A model generated the notes under the pieces. The model was not told the origin of the DNA and made no database searches. It saw only the letters and a program-made list of their open reading frames with translations. Made by a program: the position numbers and the translations under genes. DNA of 64,000 nt. Origin: Paenibacillus sp. FSL H8-0537. GTDB lineage: Bacteria > Bacillota > Bacilli > Paenibacillales > Paenibacillaceae. Location: the NCBI RefSeq assembly GCF_038051995.1, contig NZ_CP150290.1, positions 3,400,001-3,464,000 on the forward strand, read 5' to 3'. Positions within the stretch are counted from its first letter, which is position 1. The number at the start of each line of letters is the position of its first letter. Positions 8,933 to 17,489 of the stretch are shown piece by piece.

Positions 8933-8963
8933 TTTTAAAATGATTCGTGCATCGTTCTCCTAT
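8933..8963 (+). promoter_or_regulatory. Copy 3 of the 31-bp conserved upstream element
   Basis: TTTTAAAAT and TCGTGCATC are identical and identically spaced to copy 1 at 1800. This copy lies 199 bases before the giant xylanase ATG at 9162 and upstream of the cre-like site at 9006. The stretch 8781-9161 otherwise holds only the terminator at 8828 and the 11-bp repeat at 9013. Confidence 0.6.
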
Positions 8964-9005
8964 AAATTTCAATTTTGAATTGGTAAGCTATAACCAAGCA
9001 AAAAA

Positions 9006-9019
9006 TGTAAGCGCATACA
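9006..9019 (+). promoter_or_regulatory. Candidate catabolite-responsive element (cre) before the xylanase gene
   Basis: TGTAAGCGCATACA matches the CcpA consensus TGNAANCGNTNNCA at all fixed positions but one. It lies between copy 3 of the 31-bp element and the start codon, a position where CcpA could block transcription when better sugars are present. Match by eye; function inferred. Confidence 0.5.
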
Positions 9020-9034
9020 GTATGCATACAGTAT
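9013..9034 (+). repeat. Two tandem 11-bp repeats overlapping the cre-like site
   Basis: GCATACAGTAT occurs twice without gap (9013-9023 and 9024-9034). The first copy shares its 5' half with the cre-like sequence. It may be a second regulator site or chance. Confidence 0.7.
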
Positions 9035-9161
9035 TAAATTTAGGAAAGGGGGCAATTCACATTTCAATACCGAACGCGCTGATTGAGAATGAGTGCTCTG
9101 TAGATCAAATGCGCACGATTATTTTACAGCAAGTTACATGATAAAAGGAGGAACACGTATA

Positions 9162-12100
9162 ATGATTAAAAAAATTCGGAGAAAGACACTTGCGGTTTCA
9201 ATAGCTGGCGCGCTTCTGCTGTCTGTTATGACTCCAGTGCCATTTTCCACCCCAATTCAGGCAGCTCCGACAGTTGCAGCTCCGGCACAGGTAACCGCCG
9301 ATTGGTACAAGACCTATCAGACAATGGATGGGGTAGGTGCCGCTTATGCGTACACGGATTCCATTCATATGATGCAGTTGGCTACGGCTGGTCATCAAGA
9401 CACCGTCAGGCATCTGCTGGATCTGACCTTCAGTGAACAAGAAGGCACGGGCCACGACATTGTTCGGGTCATCATTGGTGATAATGGAGGCCTTGCCACT
9501 ACAGGCGCCACAGCAGCCAGCCCAGGGTTCAATCCTCTAACAGGTTTGCTTGCAGATGTCAGCAACCCTGGTTTCGATGTTGAAGGAAATGCCATTCCCA
9601 TGAGGGGATCAGCGGGTCAGTATGGTTATAAAATAGAAGCTGAAAACCGCTATGCAGACGGCAATACCGACAGTATCTGGCCTGTTGAACCTGAACACGC
9701 TCCAGGCACGCTGGTACCGGTGCAAGATTTCGTCTGGGATTATCCGTCATGGAATCAGCCAATTGGCAATGACGATGGAGGACCAACCAATCTCCTTAGC
9801 GCACCGGGGGAAAATCCTGTTGTAATTAAAAACTCGCCGCGTACCCGTAAAGAGCTGTTCGATTTCGATCAGGTCTGGACGATGCGTCAGGCGATGCAGT
9901 ATGGCGTCAAGCAATTCTATGCTTGTACGTGGACCGTACCTTACTGGATGAGCCAATCTTCGACCAATTCACCGAGCAAAATTGTACGTGGCGACACAGC
10001 TACCATAAACGGTAAACCGGTAAAAATTTACTATCAGGCCTACGCAGATTATCTCGTTCAGTATATCCGGGGAATGTGGGAGCAATGGGGGATTCCGATC
10101 ACTCACATCAATCCCTTCAACGAGGTTGATCTTGCAGGCGGAACAGCTTCATATGTAACAGAGCTAATTAATGGGTATATCGGTCCTACCTTGAAAAAAT
10201 CGATGCAGCCAGGCGGGGCCCTTTATGATATCCAAAACCCAGACGGAAAGCTCATTGACTTTATTCCGCAGCTTGCCGCTGTGGACGGTACCAATCTCAG
10301 CGCCTCACTAAGCAGAGGCGGCGAAGTGTTCTCTCAAACCGACCCTGATAATGCATTGGACAAAAATCCGTATCTCGACTTATTTACCACCCATTTGTAT
10401 GGTACGGTCGGCATAGGGACGGATGAGAACAAACTGTATCATACAGGTGACTTTTCCCAGAGTCCTCTGGATTATTCAAAGGATGGAAGCAAGTATCCCG
10501 AATACCTGACCAAGTATAAACTGTGGCAGGCAGAGTTTATGAATCAGGATACCGCTGACGGATCAGCCGGTGCATATACGCAGCGGTACGGCAATCAGAA
10601 TATCAATGACGCTGTGCGCTGGTCTAATTTGATGACCAATATGTTCAGCAGCAACCCCGGCTTTAACGGCTTCGTCTGGTGGAGCATGTGGGATAGTAAC
10701 GGAGCGGACGGTTCTGACCTGATTCGCTTCGTCACTACCAACTCTCAACAGGAGCCGGGACGTATCAGTACGTTAACTGGTGAATATCGTATATTCAAGC
10801 GTTTCTACGGCTACGGGCATTTCTCCCGGTTTATGAATCCCGGCGATGTTCGTTTTGATGTTACACGTGTTCCCGCAGCCGATATGAATGTTATTGGGTT
10901 CAAGAACCAAAATACCAATGATTACTCGATCACGGTTTCCAATGCCAAAAATGATGACAGCATTCAGCCGCTTGAATTCAGCCTGAAGGATTTCCCGACA
11001 GGCACTACAAGTGTAACCGTGTTCCGTACTTCAGGAAGCGAAAATCAGAAGAAGCTGGGAACGATTCCGGTAACGAATGGCAAGTTCGTCATCGACATCC
11101 CGTCCGCCAGCATTGTTACTATCGTTCCGTCTCAGGGTACTTTTGCCACCTATAAGGGCCTTGACGGCGAACGCGACATTTTCTCCACTCTTGAGGCGGA
11201 GGGAAATGATAACGGCATACCTGGCGACAGCGCCGGAAATGCCGGCCGCGCAGGCGAGGCGGTGTCACTCGGTGCCGGTGAATACCTGGCCTATAAAAAC
11301 CTGAACTTCGCAGATGGCTCCGCCAACGGCGGTGTTGTCCGCAGACACTTGTTATATTTGACCGCTCAGACGAAGTCGGCTCAAGGAGGGAGGCTTACCG
11401 CTTATGTTATTCCGGTAGGAACCGCTGTGAGCAGCAGTGCTGATGTCCAGTCCAACGGTACGCGAGTAGCGGAAATTTCGGTTCCAGCCAATGAAACATA
11501 CGGTAAATTTCAGTCGATGGTCAATACAGGCGATCTTAGCGCCTATGGCCATAAGGATCTGTATATGATTGCCGAACCGAACGGATCTAATGGTGCGATT
11601 ATCGTTGACCGCTTCCTGTTCGGAGCCAATGATTCCGACTGGAGTCTTGCCGCTAATAACTCGGTGGCATCCATACCAGGGAACCTACTGCAAAATGGAG
11701 ATTTTGATACAGCAACGTCCTCCAATACAAATAATTGGACCACAGGACGTTACAATAATGGAAGCTTTGAAATGGTTGTGAATGGACCTGCGTTAACTGC
11801 GGATACCATTCAGAGCTACTCGGGCCTTTCCCGATATCTGAAAAACAACGCTACCTCGAAGGTTGCCGGAGCTGGGAAGATGTCGGGCCGCATTGATTCC
11901 GCGCAGCAATATGACGGCATGTGGCAGGATGTTACCGGAAAGCTGAACAAGGGAGAGAGCTATAACTTTAAGGGCTATTTCCTCTCTATGATGAGTCGGC
12001 CTGAGAGCTATGATGTCGCAGCGGAAAATCCGGGTGACGTGGAAGTTGCACTTGTGTATTACGACAAGAACGGTAATCAGCTGGGCATGAACGGGGTTAA

Positions 12101-15100
12101 TGAGCGCGATATGCCTGAGCCTTACGCAGCCCGTGAGGCTGGTGATCCTGCTTATTGGAGCAACGGCAAGTTTATCGGGCGCATACTTGAAGGCGGGCCG
12201 CTCACCCTAAGCTCTTTCCAGCCCGTTGACGTGAAGGTTGCAGACTGGCATGAGACGCCTAACCAGCCGTTTACTTATGATGAACCGGCAGGTACTGCGA
12301 AGGTGGTAATAGCGGTGTATGCAAAGGATGCCAACATCCTGTATGCGGATCAGCTGTCGCTGACTCCTGAGCTTGTAGCTTCATACAGTATTTTTATTGA
12401 CGGCGTTCAGCCAGCTAATTTTGATGCTACCAGACATGATTACGCCTATACGGTATCTGGCAGCACCATACCGAAAGTAACGGCAGTTTCTAACGATCCT
12501 GCTGAACTCATTAGCATTTCGCAGGCGGACAGCACACAAGGTACCGCAGTTGTCCGTTTTATCAAAGGCGAAAATGTTAAGTCGTATAAAATTTCCTTCA
12601 GTACGAACGAAATTATTGATTTTACCAATGGCCTTCCAGTAGATTGGGAAGTCATGAATCCGGTTGAGCCGCAAAATGCATTAAGCTATAGCGCTGAGGG
12701 TGCGACGATCAAGACGTTGAAGGGCGATACGGATTATCCCAACAGCCATAATATGCTGCAGTTTCCGGGTTCAGCTGAAGGCAGCTGGACGCTGACGGCG
12801 AAGCTTGCCGTAGATAAGCCGCTTAATGATTCTGCAATGGGTGAAAATTCCCAAGTGGGGCTTGGCATCAGCCGAGCATCTAGCGGTGAGTTTTACAGAA
12901 TAAATGCGCGAAAAGTAAGCACGAATATCAAAGTTAATAATTCAGGCAAAACAGGCAGTACCGCATTTACCAACAATACCAATCAGACCAATTTGAGCGG
13001 TACAAACTACTTTCTCCGAATTGTTAAGGAAGGAAATACGGTTCAAGGGTATTTTTCGACGAATAGCGGCACAACTTGGACGCCTATGGGCAGTTCGTCA
13101 ACTTATGCCCCAGATTTCTTCAAGGATGCAAAAGTTCAATTGTATGGAACCAATGTCAGTGCCTCGACCGATTTCAAGGTTACCTTCTCGAGCGTGACAT
13201 TGGTTAAGACATTAGATGAATCCGGAGGACGGGGTGAGGATCAACTCGCTGTAGAAGAAGCAGCCGCGCTAATCGGTAACCGGATAACGGTTCCGAATGC
13301 AGCTGGTGATGACGCAGCTGCGCTGAAGACCAAAGCACAAGAATACCTTAATAACAATGAAGAGCTGAAGGCGCTTGGAGTGACCACAGCACTTTCCTAC
13401 CAGAATGGTGGCTTTACGCTAATCATAACGAAAGGTAGCGCAAGCGTATCGATTGGCCTGCTTACCATTGTGGCCGGTGTGAAATCCACAAGGGATTTTG
13501 AGGATCAAACGGTACAAGGCTTCAAGCCAAAGGGCAGTGCTGGCGTGACGCTTACGGCTACCAACGAAGCCAACCATACTCAGGGAGGAGCTTATTCCCT
13601 CAAAGTAACCGGCAGAACCGCCAATTCGGACGGCCCGTCCGTTAATTTGAAGGACGCTGTCAAGATTGGCAATGAGTACAAAGCTACTGTATGGGTTAAG
13701 CTGATTGACCCGGCAAGCGCTCAGCTTAAGCTGACAGCACTGGTCAATGCCCCAACGCCTTATTACATCAGTCTTTCAACCCAGAACGTCAGTAAAAACG
13801 GAGAGTGGGTCAAGCTGGAAGGCACCTACCGTTATCTGCACAATGATGTCACTCTATATGTAGAAAGCCCTAACAGTGCTGCAGCATCGTATTATATTGA
13901 TGACTTTAGCTTCGAAGATACAGCGCTGCAGAATATTGTACCTCTTAAAGATGTCTATAAGAGTGACTTCCTGCTTGGAAATGTACCGGGCAATAATGAA
14001 ATTACCCCGGGCAACGGGCAGAATGCCTTCTTTAACTATCATTTTAATAGTGTAACCTTTGGCAATGAGATGAAGCCGGATGCGCTGCAGAAGAACAAGG
14101 GTACCTTTACATTTACGAGGTCTGATGAAATGACAGCAAAGTCTCAGGCTATGGGAATGAAAGTACACGGACATGTACTGGTATGGCACAGTCAGAGCCC
14201 GGCATGGTTTACACAGCAAGTGGACGCAGCGGGCAATGCATTGAAGGATCAGGCAGGCAACCCAATCTATCTCAGCCGCGATGAGGCGCTCGCGAATATG
14301 AGAACCCACATCCAAACTGTAATGGAACACTTTGGGGATAAGGTAATCTCGTGGGATGTCGTCAATGAAGCCATGCAGGATGGGCCACCAGCTGTTGCTG
14401 ACTGGAAGGATGCGCTCCGGCAGTCCCCCTGGTACTACTCCGTAGGTCCTGACTTTGTGGAGCAAGCATTTATTGCGGCAAGGGAAGTGCTGGTTAAACA
14501 CCCAGAATGGAACGATATCAAGCTGTATTACAATGATTTCAATGACGAGTTTCCGGAGAAGCGGGACGCCATCTACGACATGGTTAAAGAAATCAATGAC
14601 CGTTACGCGCTGACTCATCCCGGAGAAATGCTGGTTGACGGAATCGGACTGCAGTCACATTACGATATGAGAACGAAGCCTGCCAATGTGGAAGCAGCAA
14701 TTGTCAAATACGCTTCCCTTGGTGTTGAAATCTCCATAAGCGAACTTGATGTTCTCGCTGGAATGAATTCCTCCCTTTCTGCAGAGTGGGCGGAGAAGCA
14801 AGCTAATTTGTATGCCCAATTGTTCCAGATCTATAAGAAGCATGCCGATAAGATTGCGCGTGTCACCATCTGGGGATATACAGACAGCTCCAGCTGGAGA
14901 GCCAGCCAGAATCCTCTGCCTTTCGTTGGTTCTCTGGCACCGAAGCCGGCTTATTATGCCATTATCAATCCGGAGAAATATCTGGCCGAGCATCCGCTCT
15001 ATATCACACCTGAAACCAAGAGCTCTACTGCGCTGTATGGTACGCCGGATATCAATGGAACCATTGATGACATCTGGAAGGATGCGCCTGAGATTCAAAT

Positions 15101-17159
15101 CGATAACCAACTGATGATATCGTCCGGAGCATCCGGAACAGCGAAAACGCTGTGGGACGATGAAAACCTGTATGTGCTGTTTCAGGTGAAGGATACGCAG
15201 CTGAGCAAAGACAACGCAGATAAGACAAAGCAGGACTCAGTCGAAGCCTATGTGGACGAGGACCGCATCAATGCATGGCCATACCGCGAAGATGACGGAC
15301 AATACCGGGTCAATTTTGCCGGCGAGCAGTCCTTCAAGTTCCTCAGTAATTCGACACCGGCGGTTTCTCCCGGATTTGAATCGGCGGCATTAACAGCCGG
15401 AACGGAATATACGGTGGAAATGAAGATTCCGTTCAAAACCATCACCCCGGTAAACGGGACACAAATCCGGTTTGATGCACAAGTAAACAATGCAACGGGA
15501 GCGAATCTGGTCGGCGTGGCAACCTGGAATGATCTGCTTGGCAGAGCGACAAAGTCGACAGAGGTGTTCGGCAGCCTAACCCTTATCGGCAAAGGAGATC
15601 AGGCTCCGCCGACTTGGGCAGGTGGCAGCAAGCTGGAAGCTAATGATGTAACTAGCACCGGAGTCACCTTGTCGTGGCCAGCGGCTGCGGATAACCTAGG
15701 AGTCATCGGTTACCGGATCTACAACGGTATCGATGAGGTACCAGTTACCGTAGCTGGCGGCAAATCCATTGAAACGGTAACGGTAGATGTATATCATCAG
15801 CTGTTGTCCGGATTGATGCCAAATACACAGTATACCTTCAAGGTGGAAGCAGGAGATGCTGCCGGCAACTGGAGCACAGACGGACCTTCCGTTTCGGTAA
15901 CTACACTGCCGACGTCAGACACCACGCCACCGGTTTGGGCAGAAGGAAGTATGCTCGCGGCCTCCAATGTCACGAGTAAGGGACTGACCTTGACGTGGTC
16001 GGCGACGGCTGCGGATGATAGCGGTATTGCTGGTTACCGGATCACGAATGGAGTTGATAACAAGTCCGTTACGGTTACGGATGCCGTGTATACGGAGACT
16101 GTAACCGGGTCTGTATACAGTCATCAAGTAACGGGATTAAAACCGAATACGCAATATACGTTTAAGATAGAGGCCGGGGATACAGGCGGGAATTGGAGTA
16201 CGGGCGGACCATCTGTTTCAGCAACCACACTGCCGGCTTCAGACACTACCCCTCCGTCATGGTCGGAGGGAAGCAAGCTCGAAGCCTCTCAAATAACGGC
16301 TTCCGGACTCACCTTGACATGGACGGGGTCTACAGATAATACAGCAGTCACGGCTTACAAGATTTACAGCGGACAGGAGGAGATTGCGACGCTGCCTGGA
16401 ACGGTGCATAGGTACGAGGTGTCCGGACTTGCGGCGGGCACAGGGTATGCGTTCTCGGTGCAGGCAGGTGATGCGGCAGGAAACTGGAGTATGGACGGTC
16501 CAAACACCCGTGTAACCACGCTCAGCAACAGCGGGGGGCCAGCGGTTCCGACACCAGCAGCAACACCGACACCTACGCCAACAGCAACACCTACGCCGAC
16601 ACCGGTGCCAGCAAGTGATTTTAAAGATCTGGGCAGCAAATACAGCTGGGCTTCTGAGGCGATTGATGCGCTGTATGCAAAGGGTATTATTAAAGGAACC
16701 TCCGAAACGACCTTTAGTCCGGAGAAAAACATTACGAGAGCCGACTTTGTGCTGCTGCTGGTGCGTGCTCTTGGCCTCGATGCAGAAGCCGATACCCATT
16801 TCGCAGATGTAAGTCAAGGAGCATACTACTATGAAGCCCTCAGTATTGCTAAGAAATTGGAGATTATCCAGGGAATGGACGGCAATAACTTCAATCCGAA
16901 GGGAGAAATCTCGAGGCAGGATATGATGGTTATGGCAGCCAGAGCGTTGAAGGCAGTGAATAGGCTAACCGCCAGTGACAGCGCCGGAGACTTAAGCGGC
17001 TATACAGATGGAACGAAGGTTGCCAAATACGCCATCGATAGTATAGCAGCCCTGGTCAAGGAAGGGATTATCCACGGAGATGGAAAATCCCTTCATCCAA
17101 CCGGAACAGCTACACGAGCGGAAGCGGCAGTAATTATCTACAGAATTTACGGAGAGTAA
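9162..17159 (+). CDS. Giant secreted bifunctional xylanase: GH30 + GH10 with CBMs, FN3 repeats and SLH anchor
   Basis: 2665 residues; the ATG at 9162 follows AAAGGAGG. In order: signal peptide (about 1-38); GH30-like catalytic module (about 45-655) with putative acid/base Glu321 in NPFNEVD and nucleophile Glu458 in WQAEFM; CBM6-like module (about 660-825); CBM4/9-type module (840-1068); cadherin-like domain (1070-1148); laminin-G/concanavalin-like domain (1150-1350); small unknown domain (1355-1440); CBM22 (1445-1590); GH10 xylanase (1590-1937) with acid/base Glu1736 (DVVNEA) and nucleophile Glu1861 (ISELDV); CBM9 (1950-2145); three fibronectin III repeats (2148-2455); a Pro/Thr linker; three SLH motifs (2486-2665). 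It should sit on the cell surface and cut xylan by two mechanisms, since GH30 xylanases often require a glucuronate side chain (family knowledge). Domain borders are approximate. Confidence 0.93.
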   Translation: MIKKIRRKTLAVSIAGALLLSVMTPVPFSTPIQAAPTVAAPAQVTADWYKTYQTMDGVGAAYAYTDSIHMMQLATAGHQDTVRHLLDLTFSEQEGTGHDIVRVIIGDNGGLATTGATAASPGFNPLTGLLADVSNPGFDVEGNAIPMRGSAGQYGYKIEAENRYADGNTDSIWPVEPEHAPGTLVPVQDFVWDYPSWNQPIGNDDGGPTNLLSAPGENPVVIKNSPRTRKELFDFDQVWTMRQAMQYGVKQFYACTWTVPYWMSQSSTNSPSKIVRGDTATINGKPVKIYYQAYADYLVQYIRGMWEQWGIPITHINPFNEVDLAGGTASYVTELINGYIGPTLKKSMQPGGALYDIQNPDGKLIDFIPQLAAVDGTNLSASLSRGGEVFSQTDPDNALDKNPYLDLFTTHLYGTVGIGTDENKLYHTGDFSQSPLDYSKDGSKYPEYLTKYKLWQAEFMNQDTADGSAGAYTQRYGNQNINDAVRWSNLMTNMFSSNPGFNGFVWWSMWDSNGADGSDLIRFVTTNSQQEPGRISTLTGEYRIFKRFYGYGHFSRFMNPGDVRFDVTRVPAADMNVIGFKNQNTNDYSITVSNAKNDDSIQPLEFSLKDFPTGTTSVTVFRTSGSENQKKLGTIPVTNGKFVIDIPSASIVTIVPSQGTFATYKGLDGERDIFSTLEAEGNDNGIPGDSAGNAGRAGEAVSLGAGEYLAYKNLNFADGSANGGVVRRHLLYLTAQTKSAQGGRLTAYVIPVGTAVSSSADVQSNGTRVAEISVPANETYGKFQSMVNTGDLSAYGHKDLYMIAEPNGSNGAIIVDRFLFGANDSDWSLAANNSVASIPGNLLQNGDFDTATSSNTNNWTTGRYNNGSFEMVVNGPALTADTIQSYSGLSRYLKNNATSKVAGAGKMSGRIDSAQQYDGMWQDVTGKLNKGESYNFKGYFLSMMSRPESYDVAAENPGDVEVALVYYDKNGNQLGMNGVNERDMPEPYAAREAGDPAYWSNGKFIGRILEGGPLTLSSFQPVDVKVADWHETPNQPFTYDEPAGTAKVVIAVYAKDANILYADQLSLTPELVASYSIFIDGVQPANFDATRHDYAYTVSGSTIPKVTAVSNDPAELISISQADSTQGTAVVRFIKGENVKSYKISFSTNEIIDFTNGLPVDWEVMNPVEPQNALSYSAEGATIKTLKGDTDYPNSHNMLQFPGSAEGSWTLTAKLAVDKPLNDSAMGENSQVGLGISRASSGEFYRINARKVSTNIKVNNSGKTGSTAFTNNTNQTNLSGTNYFLRIVKEGNTVQGYFSTNSGTTWTPMGSSSTYAPDFFKDAKVQLYGTNVSASTDFKVTFSSVTLVKTLDESGGRGEDQLAVEEAAALIGNRITVPNAAGDDAAALKTKAQEYLNNNEELKALGVTTALSYQNGGFTLIITKGSASVSIGLLTIVAGVKSTRDFEDQTVQGFKPKGSAGVTLTATNEANHTQGGAYSLKVTGRTANSDGPSVNLKDAVKIGNEYKATVWVKLIDPASAQLKLTALVNAPTPYYISLSTQNVSKNGEWVKLEGTYRYLHNDVTLYVESPNSAAASYYIDDFSFEDTALQNIVPLKDVYKSDFLLGNVPGNNEITPGNGQNAFFNYHFNSVTFGNEMKPDALQKNKGTFTFTRSDEMTAKSQAMGMKVHGHVLVWHSQSPAWFTQQVDAAGNALKDQAGNPIYLSRDEALANMRTHIQTVMEHFGDKVISWDVVNEAMQDGPPAVADWKDALRQSPWYYSVGPDFVEQAFIAAREVLVKHPEWNDIKLYYNDFNDEFPEKRDAIYDMVKEINDRYALTHPGEMLVDGIGLQSHYDMRTKPANVEAAIVKYASLGVEISISELDVLAGMNSSLSAEWAEKQANLYAQLFQIYKKHADKIARVTIWGYTDSSSWRASQNPLPFVGSLAPKPAYYAIINPEKYLAEHPLYITPETKSSTALYGTPDINGTIDDIWKDAPEIQIDNQLMISSGASGTAKTLWDDENLYVLFQVKDTQLSKDNADKTKQDSVEAYVDEDRINAWPYREDDGQYRVNFAGEQSFKFLSNSTPAVSPGFESAALTAGTEYTVEMKIPFKTITPVNGTQIRFDAQVNNATGANLVGVATWNDLLGRATKSTEVFGSLTLIGKGDQAPPTWAGGSKLEANDVTSTGVTLSWPAAADNLGVIGYRIYNGIDEVPVTVAGGKSIETVTVDVYHQLLSGLMPNTQYTFKVEAGDAAGNWSTDGPSVSVTTLPTSDTTPPVWAEGSMLAASNVTSKGLTLTWSATAADDSGIAGYRITNGVDNKSVTVTDAVYTETVTGSVYSHQVTGLKPNTQYTFKIEAGDTGGNWSTGGPSVSATTLPASDTTPPSWSEGSKLEASQITASGLTLTWTGSTDNTAVTAYKIYSGQEEIATLPGTVHRYEVSGLAAGTGYAFSVQAGDAAGNWSMDGPNTRVTTLSNSGGPAVPTPAATPTPTPTATPTPTPVPASDFKDLGSKYSWASEAIDALYAKGIIKGTSETTFSPEKNITRADFVLLLVRALGLDAEADTHFADVSQGAYYYEALSIAKKLEIIQGMDGNNFNPKGEISRQDMMVMAARALKAVNRLTASDSAGDLSGYTDGTKVAKYAIDSIAALVKEGIIHGDGKSLHPTGTATRAEAAVIIYRIYGE

Positions 17160-17207
17160 GCTTTAAGTAAAAGCCATCCTAATTATAGGGAAAAGCAAGA
17201 AAGAAGC

Positions 17208-17248
17208 GAGAGAAGGAAGCTGTTGAGGCTTCCTTCTCTCTTTTTTTT
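17208..17248 (+). terminator. Rho-independent terminator after the giant xylanase
   Basis: GAGAGAAGGAAGC (17208-17220) pairs perfectly with GCTTCCTTCTCTC (17228-17240) and is followed by eight T. Confidence 0.95.
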
Positions 17249-17333
17249 CTAGATTCGGGAGAAGAGTGTTTTTGGAATGTTACAGCTTGCAAATGGATAG
17301 GATTGTGAACGTTCAGGCTAGTTTTATACAATT

Positions 17334-17357
17334 ATTTATTTATTTATTTATTTATTT
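17334..17357 (+). repeat. (ATTT)6 microsatellite upstream of the GH43 gene
   Basis: Six perfect ATTT units run into a further T run. They lie in the 17160-17489 gap, about 130 bases before the GH43 start. The same gap has the terminator at 17208 and an inverted repeat CCCGTTT/AAACGGG at 17405-17424. I see no clear sigma-A hexamers there. Confidence 0.85.
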
Positions 17358-17404
17358 TTTTGTGAGGTTTAACTTAGAATAGGAGAGAGTCATTTGGCGA
17401 ATTG

Positions 17405-17424
17405 CCCGTTTCGCCGCAAACGGG
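17405..17424 (+). other. Small inverted repeat in the GH43 leader
   Basis: CCCGTTT (17405-17411) pairs with AAACGGG (17418-17424) around six bases, about 65 bases before the GTG start. It could be an RNA stem or operator; no U tract follows. Confidence 0.45.
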
Positions 17425-17489
17425 ACTGTTCAAGCTTGAAGCGTGGCCGTTTATCGATTAGAGAAATATATCCTTAGGAGGTATTATAA

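Noticed and set aside
13854..14618. 254-codon antisense frame inside the giant xylanase gene
   Set aside because: Lies opposite the clearly coding GH10 module; no start signals or domain pattern.
15600..16530. Repeated DNA in the xylanase gene as a CRISPR-like or mobile repeat
   Set aside because: It is explained by three fibronectin III coding repeats of about 320 bases.
16257..16817. Antisense Arg/Cys-rich frame over the Pro/Thr linker
   Set aside because: Direct product of the repetitive linker codons read backwards.
17305..17314. Palindrome TGAACGTTCA upstream of GH43
   Set aside because: Short and not matching a known operator; expected by chance.
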